Assembly: GCA_002495065.1 (NCBI GenBank)
Contig: DADT01000048.1
Location: 342-16,183 of the forward strand
Direction: 5' to 3'
Length of the DNA: 15,842 nt
Source: Methanoregula sp. UBA471
GTDB taxonomy: Archaea; Halobacteriota; Methanomicrobia; Methanomicrobiales; Methanospirillaceae
Positions 6,816 to 14,593 of this stretch are shown here, one piece after another. Positions within the stretch are counted from its first letter, which is position 1. Each line of letters begins with the position of its first letter. The position numbers and the translations under genes are program-made. Below the pieces are notes generated by a model. It ran no database searches, was not told the origin of the DNA, and worked only from the letters and a program-made list of their open reading frames with translations.

Positions 6816-8153
6816 TCAGTATGTTGCAAGATACCTGTCAAGCTCCCAGGGATGAACCGCGAGCCGGAAGGAATCGGTTTCCATCTGAGCAATACTTGAA
6901 AGATTCGATACGACATGTTCACCGAGCGTCTTACAGAGCACTTCATCCTTGACGAGCATCGCATTGGATTCCATAAGGCTGCCGGGCAGCATATCGATAT
7001 GGAGTCGTTTCCGGGCTTTCTCATCGAGATGATAGATATTGGTATTCGTGCTTTCAGGTGGCATAACCTTGTTCCTGATACCATCCAGTCCGGCTGCAAG
7101 CATACAGGCAAAGGTAAGATACGGGTTGCACATCGGGTCCGGGCTGCGGAACTCTGCCCGGGTGCTGTTACCCCTTGCTGCCGGAACGCGAACCAGCGCG
7201 GAACGGTTGGCTGCACTCCAGGAGATATAACAGGGAGCTTCATACCCGGGGACAAGGCGCTTGTAGGAGTTGATGGTCGGGTTTGCAACACGGGTGATCG
7301 CCTTGGCATGCTTCAGGATACCGCCTATATAGTACATCGCGGTATCGGAGAGCTGATTTTCTCCATTGGGATCATAGAATGCATTCTTCCCGTTCCTTGC
7401 CAGCGATCCATGGGTGTGCATGCCGCTGCCGTTGATGCCGGCAATCGGCTTTGCCATGAAGCTTGCGTGCAAACCGTACTGCAGCGCGATTGACTTGGTT
7501 GCAAATTTGAAGGTAATAACCCGGTCTGCAGTAACGAGTGCATCACCATATTTAAAGTCAATTTCATGCTGGCTGTCAGCGACTTCATGGTGGGATGCTT
7601 CTATCTCGAATCCCATATCACTGAGCGCAAGGACAACATCGCGTCGGACATCCTCTGCAGAATCGGTAGGAGCGAGATCGAAATACCCCCCGTGGTCTTC
7701 AAATTCTGTTGTCGGAACTCCCTCATACATTTTAAAGAGGAAAAACTCGAGTTCGGGACCGGTATTAAACGTGAATCCCATCTTTGCTGCTTCAGCGATG
7801 GTTTTTCGAAGGATATAACGCGGATCTCCGTCAAATGCCTTATTTCCATAGGTCTGGACATCACAAATAAACCGGGCAACCTTTCCTTCCTGGGGTCTCC
7901 AGGGAAGGACCGCATACGTGGACGGGTCTGGTTTGAGCATCATGTCGGATTCTTCAATGCGGGCAAATCCTTCTATGGATGAGCCATCAAACCAGATTCC
8001 CTCAGTAAGGGCTTTTTCTGCCTGAATAACCGGAATCGAGACGTTTTTCGGCTGACCCTGGATGTCAGTAAACTGAAGTCGGATAAATTTTACCTTGTCC
8101 GCCTCAATTTTTTTGAGGAGTTTTGTTACATCTGCTGACATATTGGAAGACAT
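6816..8153 (-). CDS. glnA: Glutamine synthetase, type I-alpha
   Basis: A 445-aa glutamine synthetase that makes glutamine from glutamate, ammonia and ATP in the cytoplasm (dodecamer in the family). Motifs: DGSS at 56-59, the metal-binding GPELEFF with Glu134 and Glu136, HHEVADSQHEIDF (about 188-200), NGSGMHTH at 241-248, the loop NPTINSYKRLVPGYEAP (291-307), and RGNSTRAEFRSPDPMCNPYL near 327-346. The length fits the GSI-alpha type, which lacks the inserted segment of the adenylylated beta type and is feedback-regulated or controlled by PII-like proteins. The start at 8153 has GGTGG only three bases upstream. A second ATG at 8141 would fit the TATA box (centre about 8173) as a nearly leaderless start, so the exact start is uncertain. 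It is divergent from the glutamate synthase operon with 109 bases between, sharing operator-like palindromes. Confidence 0.97.
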   Translation of the reverse strand: MSSNMSADVTKLLKKIEADKVKFIRLQFTDIQGQPKNVSIPVIQAEKALTEGIWFDGSSIEGFARIEESDMMLKPDPSTYAVLPWRPQEGKVARFICDVQTYGNKAFDGDPRYILRKTIAEAAKMGFTFNTGPELEFFLFKMYEGVPTTEFEDHGGYFDLAPTDSAEDVRRDVVLALSDMGFEIEASHHEVADSQHEIDFKYGDALVTADRVITFKFATKSIALQYGLHASFMAKPIAGINGSGMHTHGSLARNGKNAFYDPNGENQLSDTAMYYIGGILKHAKAITRVANPTINSYKRLVPGYEAPCYISWSAANRSALVRVPAARGNSTRAEFRSPDPMCNPYLTFACMLAAGLDGIRNKVMPPESTNTNIYHLDEKARKRLHIDMLPGSLMESNAMLVKDEVLCKTLGEHVVSNLSSIAQMETDSFRLAVHPWELDRYLATY

Positions 8154-8168
8154 GTTCCACCCATTTGT

Positions 8169-8177
8169 ATTTATACT
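8169..8177 (-). promoter_or_regulatory. TATA box of glnA
   Basis: AGTATAAAT on the minus strand, centred about 20 bases above the first glnA ATG and 32 above the second. The spacing suggests a very short or absent leader. Confidence 0.5.
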
Positions 8178-8194
8178 TATTCAACCAATCTGAT

Positions 8195-8231
8195 TGAACG
8201 AATGTTCGTAAGTGCAATGAACATATGTTCA
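8195..8231. promoter_or_regulatory. Tandem TGAA-N6-TTC palindromes in the glnA/glt divergent promoter
   Basis: Two related dyads: TGAACGAATGTTCG (8195-8208) and the perfect 14-base palindrome TGAACATATGTTCA (8218-8231), centres 23 bases apart, about two helical turns. Both keep GAA-N6-TTC, the core of the NrpR-type operator found before amt1, with T replacing the outer G. The second site could overlap the TATA region of the glt operon; both lie upstream of the glnA TATA box. Confidence 0.6.
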
Positions 8232-8262
8232 TCTGTACAACATCATTCTGTATTGTGATAAT

Positions 8263-9315
8263 ATGTGTGGTATTATAGGTGTCCTGGATAAGCGCCGCGG
8301 GAGCGTGGATGGTGCAAAAATCAAGGAGGCACTCTCCATGATGAACGAGCGGGGGAGTGGCGAAGGAGCCGGCTACGTAGCGTATGGGATCTATCCTGAA
8401 TACAAGGATTATTTTGCGCTGCATGTTTTTTTTGACAATATCCGTGAAAACAAGACGGCACTCGATACGCTCCTGGAAAAATGGGGTACTATCGTCCATG
8501 ATGAACAGATCAAAACCTACGAACAGCCCAATATCCGGAAAGTACATACCCCGTGGCGTTATTTCTTCCGTCCTGACAGGAGCCTGATGCCCAAAAGCAC
8601 CACACCTGATGAAGATATTGTCACGCATCTTGTCATGAAGATCAACGCAGAAAAGAACGGGGCCCTCATCTTCTCATCCGGTAAAAATCTTGGGGTATTC
8701 AAGGCTGCAGGCTGGCCCGAGGATGTTGCCGATTTCTACCGGATCCAGGATTACCAGGGATACCTCTGGCTGGCGCATAACCGGTACCCGACCAATACTC
8801 CCGGCTGGTGGGGAGGAGCTCACCCGTTCAACCTCCTGAACTGGAGCGTCGTTCACAACGGGGAGATTACTTCGTATGGTACGAACCGTCGTTACATTGA
8901 AAGTTACGGGTATAAGTGCACCATGTTTACTGACACCGAAGTGGTAGCCTATCTCGTGGACCTTCTTATCCGTAAACACGGTCTGTCTGAAAAAATGGCA
9001 GTCCGGGCACTTGCCCCCCCGTTCTGGAAAGATATAGACCGGATGCCGGTTAAGGAACAGGAACTCAATCGTGCGATCCGGCTGGCCTATGGATCCGCTC
9101 TCATGAATGGACCGTTTGCCATCTGCGTTGCCAATGAAAACACACTTGTCGGATTTACCGACAGGATCAAACTGCGTCCGCTCGTAACCGGTGAACTTGG
9201 CGACCGGCTCTATATTTCCAGCGAGGAAGCAGCAATCCGCAGGATGGAACCTGATGTTGATAATATCTCCATGCCAAAAGCCGGCGAACCGGTTATCGGG
9301 AGGGTCATCGCATGA
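8263..9315 (+). CDS. Glutamate synthase, glutaminase (class II amidotransferase) subunit
   Basis: A 350-aa stand-alone version of the N-terminal domain of GltB. It hydrolyses glutamine and passes ammonia to the synthase subunit. It begins MCGIIGV, so removal of Met exposes the catalytic N-terminal Cys2 of the Ntn-hydrolase fold. Other fold markers are LAHNRYPTNTPG (about 174-185), VVHNGEITSYG (about 198-208) and FTDTEVVAYLVDLL (about 225-238), matching the glutamine-binding and oxyanion regions of the family. The ATG has only a partial ribosome site (TGTGAT) close by. It is the first gene of a four-gene operon and overlaps the next by ATGA (9312-9315), which implies coupled translation and a fixed subunit ratio. 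It resembles the archaeal split glutamate synthases. Confidence 0.93.
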   Translation: MCGIIGVLDKRRGSVDGAKIKEALSMMNERGSGEGAGYVAYGIYPEYKDYFALHVFFDNIRENKTALDTLLEKWGTIVHDEQIKTYEQPNIRKVHTPWRYFFRPDRSLMPKSTTPDEDIVTHLVMKINAEKNGALIFSSGKNLGVFKAAGWPEDVADFYRIQDYQGYLWLAHNRYPTNTPGWWGGAHPFNLLNWSVVHNGEITSYGTNRRYIESYGYKCTMFTDTEVVAYLVDLLIRKHGLSEKMAVRALAPPFWKDIDRMPVKEQELNRAIRLAYGSALMNGPFAICVANENTLVGFTDRIKLRPLVTGELGDRLYISSEEAAIRRMEPDVDNISMPKAGEPVIGRVIA

Positions 9316-10823
9316 CCATAGGGAGTATCCCCCTCAGGTTCAAAGTGGAGATCGATCCTGACCAGTGCATGCTCTGCGGACGCTGCGTTGAAAACTGTTC
9401 CTATGGCGTGTTTCGAAAAGAGGGGGACTCAATTCGCGTGAACTCCCGGAACTGTGTTGCATGTCATCGCTGTTCGGCCTTCTGCCCCAGAGATGCGATA
9501 AGCATCTACGAGAAACCCACGGATTACCGGAGTCATCCGGTGTGGACCCGTGAAATCCGTGAAGCTGTCTTCAATCAGGCAAAGACCGGGAAGATCATCC
9601 TGGCCGGGATGGGAAATGCACTCCCCTACCCTATCATTTTCGACCGCCTCGTGCTCGATGCCTGTCAGGTCACCAACCCGAGTATTGACCCTCTCCGGGA
9701 ACCGATGGAATTGCGAACGTATCTGGGCAAAAAACCCTCATCCCTGTCCCTTAAAGAGTCAGCGGATGGCACTGTTGAACTGATAACAAAACTCTCGCCA
9801 AATCTCCAGATAGAGACACCAATCATGGTCGGGCATATGAGTTATGGTGCCATCAGCCTGAATGCGCAGACTGCGATTGCCAAAGCAGTCAGCCGGACCG
9901 GCACCTTCATGGGAACCGGGGAAGGAGGGCTTCACGAATCGCTCTATCCTTACCAGAGTAATATGATCGTTCAGGTGGCCAGCGGAAGGTTTGGGGTTGA
10001 CATCAATTATCTCGAACGTGGTGCGGCGATTGAGATCAAAATAGGGCAGGGTGCAAAGCCGGGAATAGGAGGGCACCTGCCCGGTGAAAAAGTCTGCGCC
10101 GATGTATCCTGCACGCGGATGATCCCGGAAGGGAGTGACGCCATAAGCCCCGCCCCCCATCATGATATCTATAGTATTGAGGATCTCAAGCAGCTCGTGC
10201 GTAGCCTGAAGGAAGCTACCGAATGGAAAAAACCTGTCTTTGTGAAGATTGCAGCAGTTCACAACACTGCTGCAATTGCCGCGGGTATCGCCCGCTCATC
10301 GGCAGATGCAGTAGTGATTGATGGGTTCCGTGGCGGTACAGGTGCGGCTCCAAGGGTATTCCGGGATCATGTTGGCATACCCGTAGAAGCAGCAGTGGCA
10401 AGCGTTGATGCAAAACTCCGGCAGCAGGGAATAAGAAACCAGGTCTCAATTATCGCAAGTGGCGGGATCCGTGAAAGTGCGGATGTGGCAAAGATCATCT
10501 GCCTTGGGGCCGATGCTGTGTATATCGGTACTTCAGCCCTCGTAGCAATGGGATGCCGTGTCTGCGGTACCTGCTACCGGGGGCAGTGTGCATGGGGTAT
10601 TGCCACGCAAAAACCGGAACTTACAAAGAGGCTGGATCCTGAGGTGGAGTCCGTCCATGTCGAAAATCTGATCCATGGCTGGACACTTGAACTTGCCGAA
10701 CTGATGGGGGCTGCCGGCATCAACAGCATCGAGAGCCTGAGGGGAAACCGCGACCGGCTGCGTGGCTATATGCTTGACGAGGGGCTTCTGAACGTGCTCG
10801 ATGTGAAAACCGTGGGGGCATGA
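9312..10823 (+). CDS. Glutamate synthase, FMN/iron-sulfur synthase subunit with N-terminal ferredoxin domain
   Basis: A 503-aa protein. The N-terminus is a 2[4Fe-4S] ferredoxin domain with Cys19, 22, 25, 29 and Cys48, 51, 54, 58. The FMN-binding synthase domain follows (from about 155): ETPIMVGHMSYGAIS, GTGEGG, KIGQGAKPGIGGHLPG, VIDGFRGGTGAAP and ASGGIRESADVAK. Cys415, Cys421 and Cys426 have the C-x5-C-x4-C spacing of the GltB [3Fe-4S] cluster, with an extra Cys418 inside. It reduces 2-iminoglutarate to glutamate. The added ferredoxin domain, absent from bacterial GltB, gives a direct electron inlet and suits the absence of a GltD partner in this window. It overlaps the upstream gene by ATGA, and its own stop overlaps the next start in the same way (10820-10823). 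Confidence 0.95.
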   Translation: MTIGSIPLRFKVEIDPDQCMLCGRCVENCSYGVFRKEGDSIRVNSRNCVACHRCSAFCPRDAISIYEKPTDYRSHPVWTREIREAVFNQAKTGKIILAGMGNALPYPIIFDRLVLDACQVTNPSIDPLREPMELRTYLGKKPSSLSLKESADGTVELITKLSPNLQIETPIMVGHMSYGAISLNAQTAIAKAVSRTGTFMGTGEGGLHESLYPYQSNMIVQVASGRFGVDINYLERGAAIEIKIGQGAKPGIGGHLPGEKVCADVSCTRMIPEGSDAISPAPHHDIYSIEDLKQLVRSLKEATEWKKPVFVKIAAVHNTAAIAAGIARSSADAVVIDGFRGGTGAAPRVFRDHVGIPVEAAVASVDAKLRQQGIRNQVSIIASGGIRESADVAKIICLGADAVYIGTSALVAMGCRVCGTCYRGQCAWGIATQKPELTKRLDPEVESVHVENLIHGWTLELAELMGAAGINSIESLRGNRDRLRGYMLDEGLLNVLDVKTVGA

Positions 10824-11569
10824 GGATGAAAACAGTCCATATTGATGCCAAAGATCTTCATTATACCCCCCTCAACCAGCAGATCCGGGCTGCTGTAGCT
10901 GATGGTGCAAAGGAGATCGTCATCGACCATGTCCTTGGCCAACGGTTTATTGCAGATGGATTGCGTGGCAATGATGTGACCATCACGGTTAATGGTGTGC
11001 CCGGTGGGGACCTTGCCATGTTTATGAGCGGACCCACGATCATTGTTCATGGAAATGCTGACCATGCACCGGGTAACACCATGGACATGGGAAAGGTCAT
11101 CATACACGGAAGCGCCGGGGATGCAGTCGCCCACAGCATGCGGGGTGGCAGGGTGTACGTACGCGACAACATCGGTTACCGTGGGGGTATCCATATGAAG
11201 CGGTACCTTAAGAAGCACCCCATTCTTGTAGTCGGCGGCAGTGCCCGCGCTTTCCTCGGCGAATCGATGGCAGGCGGAATCATCATTGTCCTCGGGCTCA
11301 AAGGTGTCCCTCCGGTTTCAGAACAGGGTGTGGGCAGCGGGATTCATGGGGGAGAGATCTTTGTCCGTGGCACAATTGACGATCTCTGCCTCGGAGGCGG
11401 AGCCAGACAAGCACCGGTCACAGAAGAGCAAAAATCAGTGATCCGCCCGATTATTGAGGATTTCACCAAATCGTTCGGCATGGATGCAGCACCCCTGCTT
11501 GCATCTGATTACACACGGATCGCTGCGACAAGCGCCAGGCCGTTTGCAAACAAGTATACGTGGGAATGA
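10820..11569 (+). CDS. Glutamate synthase, GXGXG (GltB C-terminal) subunit
   Basis: A 249-aa protein equal to the C-terminal domain of GltB, a right-handed beta-helix built from repeated G-x-x-G turns: GVPGGDLAMFMSG, VHGNADHAPGNTMDMG, IHGSAGDAVAHSMRGG, DNIGYRGG, and a late GSGIHGGEIFVRG. In the intact enzyme this domain is structural and helps hold the ammonia channel. In archaea it is a separate gene, as here. The ATG at 10820 overlaps the upstream stop (ATGA). A second ATG at 10826 begins MKTVHIDAKDLHYTPLNQQI and is better spaced from the purine-rich GGGGGC. The stop (11567-11569) overlaps the start of the fourth operon gene. Confidence 0.93.
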   Translation: MRMKTVHIDAKDLHYTPLNQQIRAAVADGAKEIVIDHVLGQRFIADGLRGNDVTITVNGVPGGDLAMFMSGPTIIVHGNADHAPGNTMDMGKVIIHGSAGDAVAHSMRGGRVYVRDNIGYRGGIHMKRYLKKHPILVVGGSARAFLGESMAGGIIIVLGLKGVPPVSEQGVGSGIHGGEIFVRGTIDDLCLGGGARQAPVTEEQKSVIRPIIEDFTKSFGMDAAPLLASDYTRIAATSARPFANKYTWE

Positions 11570-12597
11570 TGGTAATGGCAGAAAAAAGTTATCTCGATTT
11601 AAAACGTGAGATCTGGGATACGGGCAGGTGTTCGGGGTGCGGTGCATGTGTTGCAGTCTGCCCTGCAGATGCACTTATCTTTGACGAAGGGGAAATGGTG
11701 GTATCCCCAAAAAGTACCGGGTACTGCAAACAGGCAACAGATGGTGTAATCTGCGGGGCATGCTACGATTCCTGTCCCCGGACTGGTAACCAGCCTTCAG
11801 AAACCCTCGGGGAGTACCTGGAACTCTTCGCCGCAAAAGCAACGTTTGATGTTCCGCACCGTCAGAGTGGCGGGGCAGTCACGTCTATCCTCGCCAATGC
11901 GCTTGATGAGGGATTGATCGATGCTGTTGTCACGGTAAACGAGGATCGCTGGACGCTCAGGCCGTCATCTGTTGTAATTACGAAATCGGACGTGCTTCTG
12001 CAGCAGGCAGGCAGCAGGTACAGCTGGTGGGTACCTCTCCTGGCGGCATTGAAAAACGCCGTAGTAGAACGTAAGTTTAAGCGCATCGCTGTAGTCGGTG
12101 TTCCCTGTGCAGTACAGGCAGTCTCCCGTATACGGGCAAGTGAAAATGATCTGCTCAAACCCTACGCAAAGGCAATCCGGCTCACCATCGGCCTTTTCTG
12201 CACGGAAACATTTGATTATACCCTGCTTATCCAGGGAAAACTCCGCAGCCACTATCATCTCGAACCCCACGAGATCAGGAAACTCGATGTCAAGGGAAAA
12301 CTGGAAGTCTTAAAACAGGATGGAAGCACAACCATCGTCCCCCTTGCAGAACTGGAAACATGCGTAAGGAAAGGCTGCCGCATTTGTACCGACCTGACCG
12401 CGGTATGTTCAGATATCTCTGCCGGTGCGATCGGCAGCCCGTCCGGCTCGACCACGCTGATCGTCCGCACCAGTACGGGAAAAGGTTTCGTTGACAGTGC
12501 CGTAAGAAACCGGAAACTTGAGGTCAGCCCGGGTGTCGAAACAGCAGCCATCGAGAAACTGGCGGCAGCAAAAATAAAGAAAAATTCCAGAAAATAA
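11566..12597 (+). CDS. FrhB-type F420 hydrogenase/dehydrogenase beta subunit family protein
   Basis: A 343-aa protein when started at the ATGA-overlapping ATG (11566); ATG 11575 is an alternative. The N-terminus is a 2[4Fe-4S] ferredoxin domain with Cys22, 25, 28, 32 and Cys54, 63, 66, 70. Then follows the FrhB/FdhB/FpoF-type domain: HRQSGGAVTSILANALDEG, VVGVPCAVQAV, LFCTETF and the closing CRICTDLTAVCSDISAGAIGS. The family binds FAD and an iron-sulfur centre and exchanges electrons with coenzyme F420. As the last gene of a tightly overlapped glutamate synthase operon that lacks the NADPH subunit GltD, it is most simply the electron-input subunit, using F420H2. Some family members react with ferredoxin or other partners, so the donor is inferred. 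A T-run at 12628-12633 follows. Confidence 0.9.
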   Translation: MMVMAEKSYLDLKREIWDTGRCSGCGACVAVCPADALIFDEGEMVVSPKSTGYCKQATDGVICGACYDSCPRTGNQPSETLGEYLELFAAKATFDVPHRQSGGAVTSILANALDEGLIDAVVTVNEDRWTLRPSSVVITKSDVLLQQAGSRYSWWVPLLAALKNAVVERKFKRIAVVGVPCAVQAVSRIRASENDLLKPYAKAIRLTIGLFCTETFDYTLLIQGKLRSHYHLEPHEIRKLDVKGKLEVLKQDGSTTIVPLAELETCVRKGCRICTDLTAVCSDISAGAIGSPSGSTTLIVRTSTGKGFVDSAVRNRKLEVSPGVETAAIEKLAAAKIKKNSRK

Positions 12598-12625
12598 TTT
12601 TCAGCAGGAAAATTCATCGGGACAC

Positions 12626-12633
12626 TGTTTTTT
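12626..12633 (+). terminator. T-run terminator of the glutamate synthase operon
   Basis: A T-run (TGTTTTTT) about 30 bases after the stop codon of the last operon gene, without a clear hairpin. Confidence 0.4.
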
Positions 12634-12644
12634 AAGGATCCTCC

Positions 12645-13137
12645 GCCTCATGACTCCTTCGAAGCATGGTGGATCAAGGAATGTTTTCAGATTTTACTTG
12701 TTGATCCGCTACGGGGCGTTCTGTCGGAGAAGGCGGATCATTATAAATCTAATTCGCAAATACCAATTCTGCGTCATATCAGAATATTTCGATTTTCATA
12801 GGTTCAGGTCCGAATACCTCTTTCATAAAAAGTTCCCCCAAAAAAATAATGATTTTTACGAGGGTCACCCGCCTCAGGGCCTCTCCGAGGCACGGCGGGT
12901 CAGGAGGTTTGTTTCGGATTTTTGGTTATTGATCCGCCGCGGGGGCGTCCCATCGGGGGCGGCGGGGCTATCATAAATCTGATTTACAGACAACAATCCC
13001 CGTTCATCTCAGAATACTTCGATTTTCATGGTTTGGATCGAACATACAAGTTTCCCATAAAAATTATAGTATTTTACGACAGTCACCCTCAACAAGCTCA
13101 TCGAGGCACTTTGGGTCCGGAGTTGTTTTGAGAATTT
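12645..13137. repeat. Imperfect tandem repeat, unit about 215-230 bp, two copies plus a fragment
   Basis: Copy 1 spans about 12645-12870, copy 2 about 12871-13085, and a third partial copy about 13086-13137. Matching anchors: GCCTCA (12645 and 12871), TTGATCCGC (12701 and 12929), ATAAATCT ending at 12750 and 12980, TCAGAATAyTTCGATTTTCA (12779 and 13009), ACGAnnGTCACCC (12858 and 13076), and CnCATCGAGGCA-like ends. Offsets drift from 230 to 215, so the copies carry small indels. Copy 2 can form a strong stem, ACCCGCC (12867-12873) with GGCGGGT (12894-12900), enclosing GCCTC-tcc-GAGGC. This fills most of the 628-base gap between genes. Open frames inside it are judged not to be genes. Function unknown. 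Confidence 0.7.
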
Positions 13138-13202
13138 CCAGTACCATTCTGCTCCCAAGTCGTCCCTTCAGAGCGGCGTCGTTCTTCTTAAAACAGAAAC
13201 TC

Positions 13203-13222
13203 AAAAAAAAACAAAGATCTTC
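13203..13222 (-). terminator. Terminator of thpR-cca
   Basis: Minus strand, just after the cca stop: an imperfect dyad around AAGATCTT followed by nine T (complement of 13203-13211). Confidence 0.6.
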
Positions 13223-13225
13223 GTT

Positions 13226-14593
13226 TTATTTCTCCCGCAGTATCCTTGTAAGCGGTGAGCGACGGTCGAAGAATTCCGCGATGAACGGAGCAAACTCCTC
13301 CTGCCAGCATTCTGCACCCTCGTGCAGTGTCCATCCCTTTTCCAGAGACTGCCGTATGTGTTTGCCCAGACTCACCGTCAGGAGAGCATCTGAAGAGAGC
13401 AGGCTCTTTGCGGTCTTGTATTCCCTGGGGACCTCCATTTCGTACCGCCCGTCTCCAATAAATGGCCCTGACAGATGCTCGGCAAGGTGTTTTTTGCGGA
13501 ACTTGTCGGCATTTTCCCGGTTCCAGATCGGGGGTCCATGATGCTGTCGTATTGCCGGGAGCTCCCCGATCAGCAATTCAATGAGGAACATGCACCTGTC
13601 TGCCTGCATATCATAGGAAGCGTGATGTACCGGAAACCCGTTCCGTTCCAGAAATTCACGGAGTGCAATGGCACTTCGTTTAAGCTGAGGCACAACAATC
13701 TCCGGAATGTACTGGGGTGTCGCGAAGGTGATGGCATAAACAAATGTCCTGCGCTGTGAGATAATGACAGCGAGCTCCTTTTTCAGGATGCAACGCTCCA
13801 TCGGATGAGCAAAGAATTCGTAAACCGGGTTTTCATCATATCCCCGGGCAAGCTCCACAAACCCTGCCATGCGATCGAGGGATACTGCTGCTGCTACATT
13901 GCGTTTTGGATCGACCGGGTCGATCACCACCAGGGGCTCATCAAATTTTTTTGCTGCATGTTTTTCAACATCGATAACCAGCCCGGGGCGCCAGTCTGCT
14001 GCTGCCCTGATAAGAGGGGTGAATCCTCCGTAGTGGAGTATAAGCAGCTCGCACAGGTAGCCTGAGAAGCCTTCCGTCATCTGGTCTGACCCGTAGATCC
14101 CGCCTGCCTTGGTAAATTGTTTGAGCAGGAGGACATCATCTATTAACCCGTTGATCCGGCTGGTGATATACCGGGTATGAAACGGTGTGCGATCTACTGC
14201 GCTCTGTATGCAGGTCGCGCTGTCCACGTGATAGCAGGGAACAAGATCTACGTCCACGTCGTCGATGGTTGCATTGATATACGGATGCTCGGCATATTTT
14301 TCATGGAACCGGTCGGTAAACGCTCCTGCAATGCTGCGAGCGAGCGAAAGTCCCTCCTCTTCAAGCTGTTCGCGGGAGAGGAGCGGATCAAAAAGCATAA
14401 AAATATCGAGATCTCGGTCACCTTTCACCCAGGTGTGCCGGGCGATGGAACCGACAACCATCGCTTCTGCCCTGCCACTTTGGGCGATTGCTGCCAGCAG
14501 GCGCTTTGCCAGACCCCAGACATGTTCCTGTTCCTGCCGGGTCGGTCGGAGACCCAGAAGAACGGTCTCTTCCAGCGGCAGCCTGGTTACCAA
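13226..14593 (-). CDS. cca: CCA-adding tRNA nucleotidyltransferase, archaeal class I
   Basis: A 455-aa enzyme that adds or repairs the 3' CCA end of tRNAs. The class I nucleotidyltransferase signature is VVGSIARHTWVKGDRDLDIF (about 46-65), with Asp61 and Asp63 as likely metal ligands; the third carboxylate lies in DVDVDLVPCYHV (Asp114/Asp116). The middle and tail parts (GFSGYLCELLILHYGGF; YKTAKSLLSSDALLTVSLGKHI) follow the archaeal enzyme. Length is typical. The start is a TTG at 14593, supported by the strong ribosome site GAGGTGAT a few bases upstream, which itself lies in the last codons of thpR. No ATG occurs in the right place, and the N-terminus ETVLLGLRPTRQEQEHV fits the family. It overlaps the end of thpR by seven bases, so the two are translationally coupled. 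Confidence 0.96.
   Translation of the reverse strand: MVTRLPLEETVLLGLRPTRQEQEHVWGLAKRLLAAIAQSGRAEAMVVGSIARHTWVKGDRDLDIFMLFDPLLSREQLEEEGLSLARSIAGAFTDRFHEKYAEHPYINATIDDVDVDLVPCYHVDSATCIQSAVDRTPFHTRYITSRINGLIDDVLLLKQFTKAGGIYGSDQMTEGFSGYLCELLILHYGGFTPLIRAAADWRPGLVIDVEKHAAKKFDEPLVVIDPVDPKRNVAAAVSLDRMAGFVELARGYDENPVYEFFAHPMERCILKKELAVIISQRRTFVYAITFATPQYIPEIVVPQLKRSAIALREFLERNGFPVHHASYDMQADRCMFLIELLIGELPAIRQHHGPPIWNRENADKFRKKHLAEHLSGPFIGDGRYEMEVPREYKTAKSLLSSDALLTVSLGKHIRQSLEKGWTLHEGAECWQEEFAPFIAEFFDRRSPLTRILREK

Noticed and set aside
8104..8628. Minus-strand open frame of 174 codons crossing the glnA/glt promoter
   Set aside because: It overlaps the start of glnA and the 5' part of the glutaminase gene, both of which are certain.
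12650..13131. Two overlapping plus-strand open frames of 108 and 69 codons
   Set aside because: They lie in the tandem repeat, have no ribosome binding site, and their similarity to each other comes from the repeat. Kept only as a hint in the findings.
12645..13137. CRISPR array
   Set aside because: The repeat unit is about 220 bp and imperfect; there are no short identical repeats with regular spacers and no cas genes.
13203..13211. A9 run as a possible assembly or slippage artefact
   Set aside because: Its place just after the cca stop on the minus strand fits an ordinary archaeal T-tract terminator.
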